Part shown: piece by piece, positions 35,535 to 43,457 of the stretch
Numbering within the stretch: position 1 is the first letter of the stretch
How the letters are laid out: every line of letters starts with the position of its first letter
Assembly (NCBI RefSeq): GCF_016031655.1
Contig: NZ_JACCHQ010000040.1
Coordinates: 1 to 55,159, forward strand
DNA: 55,159 nucleotides
Reading direction: 5' to 3'
Source of the DNA: Bradyrhizobium glycinis
GTDB lineage: Bacteria; Pseudomonadota; Alphaproteobacteria; Rhizobiales; Xanthobacteraceae
Notes under the pieces: model-generated
Told to the model about the DNA's origin: nothing
Database searches by the model: none
Seen by the model: only the letters and a program-made list of their open reading frames with translations
Translations under genes and position numbers: made by a program

Positions 35535-36104
35535 TCAGGCCCGCTTCATCGTCCGGAAGGTGATGGAGTAGCGCCGCGCCTCGACCGGCGGGATGCTGTG
35601 CTCCCACTGCGAGCGCGCCTCGCCATCCATCATGTAGAGCGAGCGCGGCAGGGCCGCGAGCGTGTGGCGCTCCCAGGTCTTGTCCCTGCGGCGGCGGAAG
35701 CGGAAGTTGCATGGCGAGCCCAGTGACAGGCCGAGCACCTTGTCGAAATGCGGCTTGTCGCGATGCCAGCCGATGCCGACGCCGACCTCGTATTCGGTGC
35801 ACAGCACCTGCTCGACGCTGCCCTCCGGCAGCCCCGCCCAAGCCTCGACCTGCCGCGTGAGCGGCCGCACCCAGTCCGGGATCGGATCGGCCTCGGCCAG
35901 ACGCTGCAGTGTGTAATCGTAGCGGTAGCCGAACGAGGCCACCCGGCGGTTGCCCTCGAATGCGCCGAACTGAAAGCGCTGCAGCGGCAATGCTGCGATG
36001 CGGCCGATCAGATTCTGCTCGGCGGACCGATCGACAAAATCGTCCGTGTAGCGAAGGCCGGCCGGGCCGTCCTGCGGGTCGGCGAACAAACCTAGCTGCG
36101 TCAT
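35535..36104 (-). CDS. AlkB-like 2-oxoglutarate/Fe(II) dioxygenase
   Basis: The 189-residue protein probably removes alkyl groups from DNA or RNA bases by oxidative demethylation. Fe ligands are in GWHRDKPHFD (HxD) and WEHSIPP (distal His); the 2-oxoglutarate-binding Arg is in ARRYSITFR. The nucleotide-recognition region is SFGYRYDY. It matches the short bacterial AlkB group rather than E. coli AlkB itself. The start is MTQLGLFADP at 36104, preceded by GAGG; ATG 36113 is a near-equal choice. The long frame to 36296 overlaps the divergent small gene and is rejected. Confidence 0.9.
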   Translation of the reverse strand: MTQLGLFADPQDGPAGLRYTDDFVDRSAEQNLIGRIAALPLQRFQFGAFEGNRRVASFGYRYDYTLQRLAEADPIPDWVRPLTRQVEAWAGLPEGSVEQVLCTEYEVGVGIGWHRDKPHFDKVLGLSLGSPCNFRFRRRRDKTWERHTLAALPRSLYMMDGEARSQWEHSIPPVEARRYSITFRTMKRA

Positions 36105-36183
36105 GCCTCGCATTTCCGTGATGGAACCTCTTTGCGGCTGATGCGACTTATCTATGACGCGGGAAGAAACGTGCGAGGCTGTC

Positions 36184-36324
36184 ATGGCAGAGAAGCATAC
36201 CGCCGATCCGGTTGAGATCATGCGGGCGACCGGGCATCCCGAGCTGGAATACGCCGCCGGCTGGACCATCGCCGGTCTCGTCACCCTCGGCACCATTGTG
36301 GCCGCCTGGGTCTTTGCGATCTAG
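36184..36324 (+). CDS. 46-residue single-pass membrane protein
   Basis: It reads MAEKHTADPVEIMRATGHPE, then LEYAAGWTIAGLVTLGTIVA and AWVFAI. A charged 22-residue head with HPELEYAAG is followed by one hydrophobic helix. Small proteins of this form occur in Bradyrhizobium as uncharacterised ORFs. It is divergent from alkB and its stop codon overlaps the end of the histidine-kinase gene on the other strand. The function is unknown. Coding is supported by composition and a sensible helix, not by a family I can name. Confidence 0.6.
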   Translation: MAEKHTADPVEIMRATGHPELEYAAGWTIAGLVTLGTIVAAWVFAI

Positions 36325-37907
36325 GCGACCGGAAACTGAAGCTCGAAGGCCGCGCCCTCGTCGGTCGGCTTCAGCCTGATCGAGCCGCCATGGCTCGCCA
36401 TCACCGCGCGCGCGATCGCCAGCCCCATCCCGGTGCCGCCCTGGTCGCGGCGGGTGGTGAAGAACGCATCGAAGATCCTGTCACGGTTCGGCGCCGAGAT
36501 AGGCTCGCCGTCATTGCTGACCGTCACGAGCACGGTCGTCCGCGCGTCGACCGCCTCCAGCCTGATGGTCCCAGCCTTGTGCCGCACCGCATTGTCAGCG
36601 ATGTGGGACAGCACGATCAGCGCCTTCTCCGAGGACATGCCGATCGCCCGGTCGAGGCTGCCGCTGGCTTCGATCGAGCTTGCGGGAAACCGGCTCCTGA
36701 GATCGGCGATCACGGGCGCCAGCTCGGTGCGCTCGTTCTGCGGCAGGCTCTCGGCGCGTGCCAGCTCGCGCAGCCGCTGCGCCATCGCCTCCAGTCGCTG
36801 GGTATCAGACAGGATGTTGGCAATGAAGGTCTGCTGCTCGGCCGGCGTCAGGCCCTCGGCCTTGCCCTGAACCGAATCCTGCAGCAGCTCGGCCGCGCCC
36901 TTGATCGAGGTCAGCGGCGATTTCAGTTCGTGGGTGAGATGGGCCGAGAAGGTCGCGATATAGTCGGAGCGCCGCGCCAGCTGCTCGGCCATGCCGAGAA
37001 AGCTGTGCGAGAGTTGGGCGAACTCGCGCGTGCCGTAATGCTTGAGCGGCTTAAACGCCTCGCGGTCGCCGCGGCCGATTCTGGCGGCGCGGTCGATCAG
37101 CTCGCGCATCGGGAGCGTGATTGTGCGCGAGAACACGAGGCCGATCGCGATCGTGCCGAGGATGACCGCAAAGCCCGCCAACACGAACTTGGCCCGCTCC
37201 TGATAGAGATGGTCGAAAATGTTGCTCGGTGTCCGCGTTGTGTAGATCACCCCGGCGACGCGGTTGTTGACGGTGACAGGCATGGCCGAAAACACGTGCA
37301 CGCCGAGGCCGCGGCTGAAGGAATAGATCGGCGGCGGCGGCTTATCCGGCACGCGGTTGCGTAAGGTGGCGCGGTATTGCCCTTGCAGGGCGTCCGCGAC
37401 CTCCTCGATATGGGCGAGCGATTGCCCGACCTCCTGCCGCCCGGCAATCACCACGCCCTGCGGATCGAGGATGCGAAAGCCGGCCAATGTCACCTTCTGG
37501 GTCTCGCGGATGATCGGCGTCAGCCTGGCACCGATCTCGACATAGGCTGCTTGCGCCGGCATCGGCGCGGGCAATGCGTCGGGCCGCCGCCGCAGGAGGT
37601 CGTTCGCGGTGAGGTCGAGGGCGGGGCGGATCGGCGTGACCTGGTCGCCGGGATCGGGCAAGACGCCCGGCGGCACCTCGGCGCCGAGCACGAGGCCGCT
37701 GTCGAGCCGGGCCGCGACCTCCTGCGCATAGATCGTCGCGAGTACGCGGCTCTGTGCGATCAGCTCGGCCTGGGTCTGGCGGATCAGCTGGTTGTCGTAG
37801 AGACGGAAGAAGAACAGGCCGACCAGCGGCAATATGCCGACCGTCGCCAGCACCGTGAAGATCACGAGGGTGAGCGACGGTCGCCATTTGTCGGGTGCCG
37901 TGCTCAT
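36321..37907 (-). CDS. Sensor histidine kinase (CreC-like two-helix membrane type)
   Basis: The 528-residue kinase has membrane helices at about 12-34 and 241-260 bracketing a periplasmic domain of roughly 200 residues (GFRILDPQGVVIAGRQEVGQ, PIYSFSRGLGVHVFSAMPVT). A HAMP linker (RTITLPMRELIDRAARIGRG), an H-box with phospho-acceptor His326 (HLTHELKSPLTSI), an N-box (SHIADNAVRH) and G-boxes (QGGTGMGLAIARAV) follow. The domain order and LxPLxG start resemble CreC. Its ATG overlaps the stop of the response-regulator gene by 4 bp, so the two are co-translated. The signal is unknown. Confidence 0.93.
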   Translation of the reverse strand: MSTAPDKWRPSLTLVIFTVLATVGILPLVGLFFFRLYDNQLIRQTQAELIAQSRVLATIYAQEVAARLDSGLVLGAEVPPGVLPDPGDQVTPIRPALDLTANDLLRRRPDALPAPMPAQAAYVEIGARLTPIIRETQKVTLAGFRILDPQGVVIAGRQEVGQSLAHIEEVADALQGQYRATLRNRVPDKPPPPIYSFSRGLGVHVFSAMPVTVNNRVAGVIYTTRTPSNIFDHLYQERAKFVLAGFAVILGTIAIGLVFSRTITLPMRELIDRAARIGRGDREAFKPLKHYGTREFAQLSHSFLGMAEQLARRSDYIATFSAHLTHELKSPLTSIKGAAELLQDSVQGKAEGLTPAEQQTFIANILSDTQRLEAMAQRLRELARAESLPQNERTELAPVIADLRSRFPASSIEASGSLDRAIGMSSEKALIVLSHIADNAVRHKAGTIRLEAVDARTTVLVTVSNDGEPISAPNRDRIFDAFFTTRRDQGGTGMGLAIARAVMASHGGSIRLKPTDEGAAFELQFPVA

Positions 37908-38608
37908 GCCTCTTTCTCGCAGCGGCCGAGCTTGAAGCCGACGCCGTGGATGGTCTCGATCACGTTGTCGCAGGAAAGCGCCGCAAGCTTGGCGCGGATG
38001 TTGCGGATATGGCTGTCGATGGTGCGGTCGGAGACCTGGATGTTGAGCTGGTAGGCCGCGCGCATCAGCTGCTCGCGGTTGAACACCGATGTCGGCCGGG
38101 TCAGGAATGCGCGCAGGATGCCGAATTCGATCGCGGTCAGCTTCAGCGGTGTGCCGGCAAAGGACGCGACATGCTGTTCGGGATCGATCAGCAGCCCGCC
38201 TTGCGTCAGCGCGGTGGGCCCGGCTTTGGCCTCGCCGTTGCGGGGGCTGAGGCGGCGCAGGATGACGTTGACCCGCGCCACCAGCTCGCGCGGGCTGAAC
38301 GGCTTCGTGACGTAATCGTCACCGCCGATCTCGAGGCCCAGGATGCGGTCGATCTCCTCGTCGCGCGCCGACAGGAACAGGATCGGCACGTCGGAGCCTT
38401 TGCGAATGTCGCGGCAGACGTCGAGGCCGTCGAACTCGGGCATGCCGATGTCCAGCACGATGAGATCCGGCCTGTCGGCGGCAAAGCGGAGAAGCGCCTC
38501 CTTGCCGTCGCGGGCCTCGATCACGTCCATGCCGGCCTTCTTCAGGGCGACGCGGATGACCTCGCGGATGTGGCCTTCGTCGTCGATGATGAGAATGCGA
38601 TGCGCCAA
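37904..38608 (-). CDS. OmpR-family response regulator
   Basis: The 234-residue protein has a receiver domain with the acidic pair in LIIDDEGHIRE, phospho-acceptor Asp53 (VLDIGMPEFDG) and Lys in YVTKPFSPREL, followed by a winged helix (LTAIEFGILRAFLTRPTSVF, VSDRTIDSHIRNIRAKL, IETIHGVGFKL). It is phosphorylated by the kinase translated from the overlapping downstream gene. The membrane-protein gene 12 bp upstream is likely in the same operon. Targets are unknown; the perfect dyad at 40167-40194 upstream of the operon is a candidate. Confidence 0.95.
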   Translation of the reverse strand: MAHRILIIDDEGHIREVIRVALKKAGMDVIEARDGKEALLRFAADRPDLIVLDIGMPEFDGLDVCRDIRKGSDVPILFLSARDEEIDRILGLEIGGDDYVTKPFSPRELVARVNVILRRLSPRNGEAKAGPTALTQGGLLIDPEQHVASFAGTPLKLTAIEFGILRAFLTRPTSVFNREQLMRAAYQLNIQVSDRTIDSHIRNIRAKLAALSCDNVIETIHGVGFKLGRCEKEA

Positions 38609-38620
38609 GAAACTCTCCGC

Positions 38621-40117
38621 TCACCCCGGCGGCTGATTGCCGGGCTGGATTTTGGCCTGTGCGTCCAGCCAACGTTGGAGCCGCCAACTGCGAAAACCCC
38701 AGGCCCGCCAGGCCAGGTCCTGCCGTTGACTTTCTACAAGCCGGTCTCGACGTCCCGCAAGACAGGAGTCGCCGCCGCGAAGCGCGATGACCTTGTCGAT
38801 CGCAGGCAGCGCCTGTGGCCCGAGCGTGAGGAGGTAGTTGCTATCGATGTTGACGCCGTTCCCTCCCTTTTCGCTGCTGTGCATCAGATTGTAGTCGGCA
38901 ATGAATGCATCGAAGTTCACCAGCGAGGCACCATAGAGCACGATCGTTAACGCGATCAGGTTGACGCCGATGAGCCAGCGGTTGGAACGATTGAGCGCGA
39001 TGCGGGCGACGATCAGGATCAGCCCGAGAGCGACCAGCCCCATCCAAATGAAGGCCGCGATCCGCCAGTAGGTCAGCATGTAGATGCCGACGTAAAGATC
39101 GAGCCGCAGGATGGAGGAGGCGACCAGCAGGACGTTCTGCCCGACCCAGAGATAGACCAGCGGCCGGATCACCTTTGATTTCTCCGCCGGCCCGCCTGGG
39201 CGCATTGCCACCAGCACGAAGGCAGCCGCGAGCAGGGCGGTCGCGATCAGCGGATAGGCGCCGCGATGGGCGTAGGCCGCGTAGGTCATGTTGTCGGGCA
39301 GCGTCACGTGACCCCAGAGATAGATGCCGTCGAGAATGGACTGCGCCGCGAACAGCAGGTTGAACAGAATCAACGAGCGCAGGATGATGGAGGGGCCGAG
39401 AAACTCCGCCGAGACCATGGGCGGCAGCGGCGGTGGCACAGGGCCGTCGGCCATTGTCGTGGTGACGATCGTCTTGCGCCGCCAGCGCACATGGATGAAC
39501 GGCCAGACCAGCGCCAGCATCGAGGTCCAGAACAGCACGCGCGATATATTGACGTGTTCTAAGATGGCCTTGGGGTTGAGCAGGGACACCCATTGCTCGA
39601 TCACCGGATTGGCCGCGGCGAACAGGGCGATGAAGACGGTACCGAGCGCCGCAGGCAGCAGCCAGAGCGCGATGCCGCGGGTGAACGCCGACAGGTTGAA
39701 CACCTGGGGCGCATCGAGGAAGAACCTGAAGGGTCCGAGCAGGAGGAAATTGCGCAGCGCGCGGGCGCGGTCGGTGAGCTCGGTCGCGTCAGGATTGGTC
39801 GCAAGCAACAGCGCAATCGTCAGCGATGCGATGAGGATCAGGAACGACAGCAGGTTGAGCTCTTCCATGGCCGGGACAACGCCGAGCACGAGGATCGCGC
39901 CGCCGATCGCCGCGCGCCGCCAGTCCAGGATCGCGTGATTGAACAGCGCCGATACGCAGGCGGTCGCGATCGCAAACAGCGTCAGCGACAGCCCAATCCG
40001 CTGGCCGTAGAACAGCCAGTCGGCGAGCGGGGCCAGCAGCAGCGCCATTGCAAGCTTGGCCGACAGCGCAGAAGGCCTGATCGGTTGAATGTCCGTCGTC
40101 GAAGCCAGGCTCGTCAT
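38621..40117 (-). CDS. DUF4173-type multi-pass membrane protein
   Basis: The 498-residue inner-membrane protein has about twelve hydrophobic helices, for example LAMALLLAPLADWLFYGQRIG, ILVLGVVPAMEELNLLSFLI and LYVGIYMLTYWRIAAFIWMG. The RLDLYVGIYMLTYWRIAAF segment and the final soluble tail (NIDSNYLLTLGPQALPAID) match the DUF4173/DUF4153 family, of unknown function. It is first in a three-gene operon with a response regulator and kinase, so it may be part of the sensing apparatus or be the output of the system. The start is ATG 40117 with GGAG about 10 bases upstream. Confidence 0.82.
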   Translation of the reverse strand: MTSLASTTDIQPIRPSALSAKLAMALLLAPLADWLFYGQRIGLSLTLFAIATACVSALFNHAILDWRRAAIGGAILVLGVVPAMEELNLLSFLILIASLTIALLLATNPDATELTDRARALRNFLLLGPFRFFLDAPQVFNLSAFTRGIALWLLPAALGTVFIALFAAANPVIEQWVSLLNPKAILEHVNISRVLFWTSMLALVWPFIHVRWRRKTIVTTTMADGPVPPPLPPMVSAEFLGPSIILRSLILFNLLFAAQSILDGIYLWGHVTLPDNMTYAAYAHRGAYPLIATALLAAAFVLVAMRPGGPAEKSKVIRPLVYLWVGQNVLLVASSILRLDLYVGIYMLTYWRIAAFIWMGLVALGLILIVARIALNRSNRWLIGVNLIALTIVLYGASLVNFDAFIADYNLMHSSEKGGNGVNIDSNYLLTLGPQALPAIDKVIALRGGDSCLAGRRDRLVESQRQDLAWRAWGFRSWRLQRWLDAQAKIQPGNQPPG

Positions 40118-40166
40118 GTCCAACAGTCTCCGTGAGTGTTGACATCAAGAACTCTGAACGGCACTT

Positions 40167-40194
40167 GTGCAGACGGCAGGATCATCGTCTGCAC
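40167..40194. promoter_or_regulatory. Perfect 9-bp inverted repeat upstream of the two-component operon
   Basis: GTGCAGACG (40167-40175), 10 bases, CGTCTGCAC (40186-40194). It lies 50 bp before the ATG at 40117, and the divergent glycosidase begins at 40305. It may be an operator for autoregulation; alternatively it may form a leader hairpin. Confidence 0.5.
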
Positions 40195-40304
40195 GCCTTC
40201 AGGAGTTTTTTGCAGTTTTCGTGCAGGCGCGCCTTTGCCTCTCGCGCAGCGTGCTTCGCTTTGCTAGGTGCGAGGCATTCTTCGCTTTTCGCAAGTGACG
40301 CATC

Positions 40305-41711
40305 ATGCAATTGCTCACCCGCATCTGTCTCATCCTGCTCTGGCTGGCCGCGTCCGTCGCTTCATTCGCGGCCGCGAACAAAAACGATCCCTATCTGCTC
40401 GTGCTGCGTGGCGCCGGAAACATCGCGCTTGTCGTCGCAAGCATCGCAATCGTCGTTCTCTTGCTGCGCAGAGGGCGCTGGCGCACCTTGGCCGGCAAGG
40501 CGCTCGTCGTGCTCTGGTGCCTGCCGCCGCTCTTGATGTCCGCTGCGCATCTGAAGTTCGAGCTGCGCAAGCACGACGTCCTCGGCGCCAGCGCCGTCGA
40601 GGCGCGGCAGCTCGGGCCGCACTTCATGGTCGGCTATTCCTCATTTCCCGAGGTCGCGCGTCTTGCCGGGCAGGGCCTGATCGGCGGCGTCTATGTCACG
40701 CGGCACAACATCCGCGGCCGCACCGTCGGAGCGTTGCGGGCCGAGATCGCGGCGCTGCAGGATATCAGGCGCGCGGTCGGCCTGCCGCCGCTGATCGTCG
40801 CCGCCGATCAGGAAGGCGGCATCGTCGGGCATCTTGCGCCGCCGCTGACCAAGGTGCCGGCGCTGGCAACGTTGACGGGGCTTGCCCCCGACGAGCAGCA
40901 GGCCAAGGCCGAGGAGTTCGGCCGCATTCACGGCCGCGAGCTCGCTCAGGTCGGCGTCAACCTCAATCTCGCGCCGGTGCTCGACCTCAAGCCGCCGGCA
41001 CGGCGCAACCGTCTGGATTTCCATACGCTGATCGGCCAGCGCGCGATTGCGACCGATCCCGCCGTCGTCAGCACCATCGCGAGCGCCTATGTGCGCGGGC
41101 TGGAGGAGACGGGCGTCGGCGCCACGCTCAAGCATTTTCCTGGCATCGGCCGCGTGCGCACCGACACGCATCATTTCAGCGCCAATCTCGACACGCCTGT
41201 GAAGGAGCTGGAGGCAACCGACTGGCTCCCGTTCCGCGAAGTGCTGTCGCGTTCGCGCAGCGCCCTCATGGTCGGCCACGTCACGCTCACCGCCGTCGAT
41301 CCCGATCGCGCCGCTTCGCATTCGAAGCGCGTCGTCGATGGGATCATTCGCGGCAAGTGGGGTTACCAGGGCGTAGTGATCACCGACGATCTCGTCATGG
41401 GCGCGATCTACCAGAACGATGTCTGCAAGGCCGTGGTCGAGGCGATCAATGCCGGCGTCGATCTGTTGCTGGTCGCCTATGACGGCGCGCAGTTCTACCG
41501 TGTCTTTGCCTGCGCCCTGGAAGGATCGCGACAGGGCAGGCTCGATGCGGCGACGCTGCATGCGAGCGCGGTGCGCCTGGAGCGTCTCGTCATGCCCGGG
41601 CTTGTCCCGGGCATCCACGTTCTTGGTGCAAAGAGGCAAGGCGTGGATGGCCGGGACAAGCCCGGCCATGACGATGAGAACATTTCGATCTCTCGGCGCG
41701 CCAAGCTATGA
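40305..41711 (+). CDS. Family 3 glycoside hydrolase (beta-N-acetylhexosaminidase-like), membrane-anchored
   Basis: The 468-residue protein has two N-terminal hydrophobic helices (about 4-22 and 38-55), then a GH3 barrel: LIVAADQEGGIVGHL, GVNLNLAPVLDLKPP, LKHFPGIGRVRTDTHH and VVITDDLVMGAIY, where the Asp of TDDL corresponds to the nucleophile of NagZ-type enzymes. It may act on cell-wall muropeptides or an external glycan; the NagZ motif KHFPGHG is KHFPGIG here. The last about 40 residues, from LVMPGLVPGIHV on, are encoded by a dispersed palindromic repeat (41588-41673), so the ancestral protein likely ended near 41590. The gene overlaps the convergent binding-protein gene by 6 bp. Confidence 0.88.
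   Translation: MQLLTRICLILLWLAASVASFAAANKNDPYLLVLRGAGNIALVVASIAIVVLLLRRGRWRTLAGKALVVLWCLPPLLMSAAHLKFELRKHDVLGASAVEARQLGPHFMVGYSSFPEVARLAGQGLIGGVYVTRHNIRGRTVGALRAEIAALQDIRRAVGLPPLIVAADQEGGIVGHLAPPLTKVPALATLTGLAPDEQQAKAEEFGRIHGRELAQVGVNLNLAPVLDLKPPARRNRLDFHTLIGQRAIATDPAVVSTIASAYVRGLEETGVGATLKHFPGIGRVRTDTHHFSANLDTPVKELEATDWLPFREVLSRSRSALMVGHVTLTAVDPDRAASHSKRVVDGIIRGKWGYQGVVITDDLVMGAIYQNDVCKAVVEAINAGVDLLLVAYDGAQFYRVFACALEGSRQGRLDAATLHASAVRLERLVMPGLVPGIHVLGAKRQGVDGRDKPGHDDENISISRRAKL
41588..41673. repeat. CATGCCCGGGCTTGTCCCGGGCATCCACG repeat inside a gene end
   Basis: Ends CGTCATGCCCGGGCTTGTCC and GGACAAGCCCGGCCATGACG are complementary; the same family stands at 53109-53200. Here the repeat is read in frame as the C-terminal tail of the family 3 glycosidase. 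Confidence 0.88.
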
Positions 41712-43357
41712 TTTCGCGAACTGGCGGTAGTCCGGTTCGCGGTGAAACCAGAATTCGTAGCCGGAGACGCCCTTTTGCATGGCAACGTCGTGAATCGGCT
41801 GGTTGAGCGGAACGATGGGAACGTCGCGCATGCAGAGCGCGATGAAATCCTTCACCGTCCTGTCGTACTCCGCGGCATCCGTGGTGAAGCGCGCTTGTCG
41901 ATCAGGGCGTCCATCTCCTTGTTCTTGTACGAGGAGATGTTGAAGATCGAGTTGTTGCCGTGGAAATTCCAGTAGAAGTAATATTCGGGATAATCAAGCC
42001 AGCCGCTGAAGCGGTTGAGCGCGAGCGGCAGCTCCTTCTTGTTCAGCGTCGTGCGCCAGTTCGCGCCGGGAATCTTCTCGATTCCCGCCTTGATGCCGAT
42101 CTTGGCGAGATTCTCCTGGATCAGGATCGCGGTCGGCTCGCCGACGGTGGCGGTGCCGGTATCGAGCGACAGCGTCGTCTCCAAGCCGGATTCGAAGCCC
42201 GCTTCCTTCAGCAGAGCCTTGGCCCTGTCGAGATCGGTGACGTAAGGAAACGGCTGCGGCCAGACCGGCTTTGAGACCTCGGCGGCGCCGCCATACATGG
42301 GAACGGCGCGGCCGAAGAAGGCGCTGGTCTGGATCTGCTCGTAGGGCATGGCCCAGGCGATCGCCTGGCGCAGCTTGACGTTGTCGAACGGCGGCTTGGC
42401 GGTGTTCAGCGCCACGTACCACAACGCGTTCGGGATCGGCACGCCCGAGACTTTGACCTTGCCCTCCTTGATGATCTGCTCGAAGTCGCGCGGTGCAAAG
42501 CCGCTGGATATGTCCGCATCGCCACGCTCCAGCATGGCCCGGCGCGTGCCGGCGGAAGGAACGTCGCGCGCGATCACGCGCTTCACCTTCGGCAGCGGGC
42601 CGCTCTTCCAGTCGTCGAAGCGCGTCAGCACAGTCTCGCTGCCCGGCTTCCAGCTCTCGATCTTGTAGGCGCCGCCGCCGGCCTCGTTGTTCTTCAGCCA
42701 GGCCAGCGCCCACGGGTCATCCGGCGTCGCGTTCTTCTTGGCGAGCTCGGAATTGATGATGAAGGGCACCACGACGGCGACGTTGAACAGCAGCATCTTG
42801 TCCTTGCGGACATAGTCGATGCGGAAAGTGTGGTCGTCGACCACCACGAACTGCTCCGGCTTCTCCAGCGATCCCGCCGACATCTGGAAGGTTGGAAAGC
42901 CGCCGACCTTCACGGCGCGGTCGAACGACCATTTGACGTCCTTGGCGGTCACAGGCGAGCCGTCGTGGAATTTTGCGTCCTTGCGAAGCTTGAAGGTGCA
43001 GGACATGCCGTCGGGCGCGACCTCCCAACTCTCGGCGAGCTCGGGCGCGAGCTTCTCGCGATCATACGACAATGTACCGTCCAGCAGCGTCTTGGAGGCG
43101 TAGGTGAGCAGGCGGTCGTAGCAATTCCAGGACAGGCCGTTCACGGTCTGGTTGGAGCCGACGCCCTGCATGTCCAGCGAGTTCGGCCCGAGCTCCTGCA
43201 CCACCAGCAGTGTCTCGCTGCGCCCCTGCGCCCAGCCGAGGCGCGGAGCAAAGGCTGCCATTCCGGCGACACCGAGGCCGCCGAGCACGACGCTGCGGCG
43301 GTTCAAATCGAGGGGTGAAACGCTCAAGGGTGCCTCCTGTCCGGAATTGTCCGGCAT
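41706..43357 (-). pseudogene. Oligopeptide ABC transporter binding protein, frameshifted near the C-terminus
   Basis: This is a family 5 substrate-binding protein with a twin-arginine-type leader (LNRRSVVLGGLGVAGMAAFA). Body motifs are LAESWEVAPDGMSCTFKLRKDAKFHDGSPVTAKDVKWSFDRA split over residues about 95-135 and the usual C-terminal lobe. The frame breaks at about 41890-41894, where GACAAG is followed directly by CGCGCTTCACC; one more G would restore DKARFTTDAAEYDRTVKDFI and continue to VPIVPLNQPIHDVAMQKGVS and the stop at 41706-41708. As it stands the product ends at 41852 with a wrong tail. It could be a real recent mutation or a sequencing error. No permease genes adjoin. Confidence 0.85.
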
Positions 43358-43457
43358 CGAGAGGCAAGGTGTATGCCACACAGCAAGCGCCAAGCCGCCC
43401 CGCGACAACGCGAGGCGGCTTGGATTGGACCGGATAGGCGTTGCGCGTCGGCGCGGT

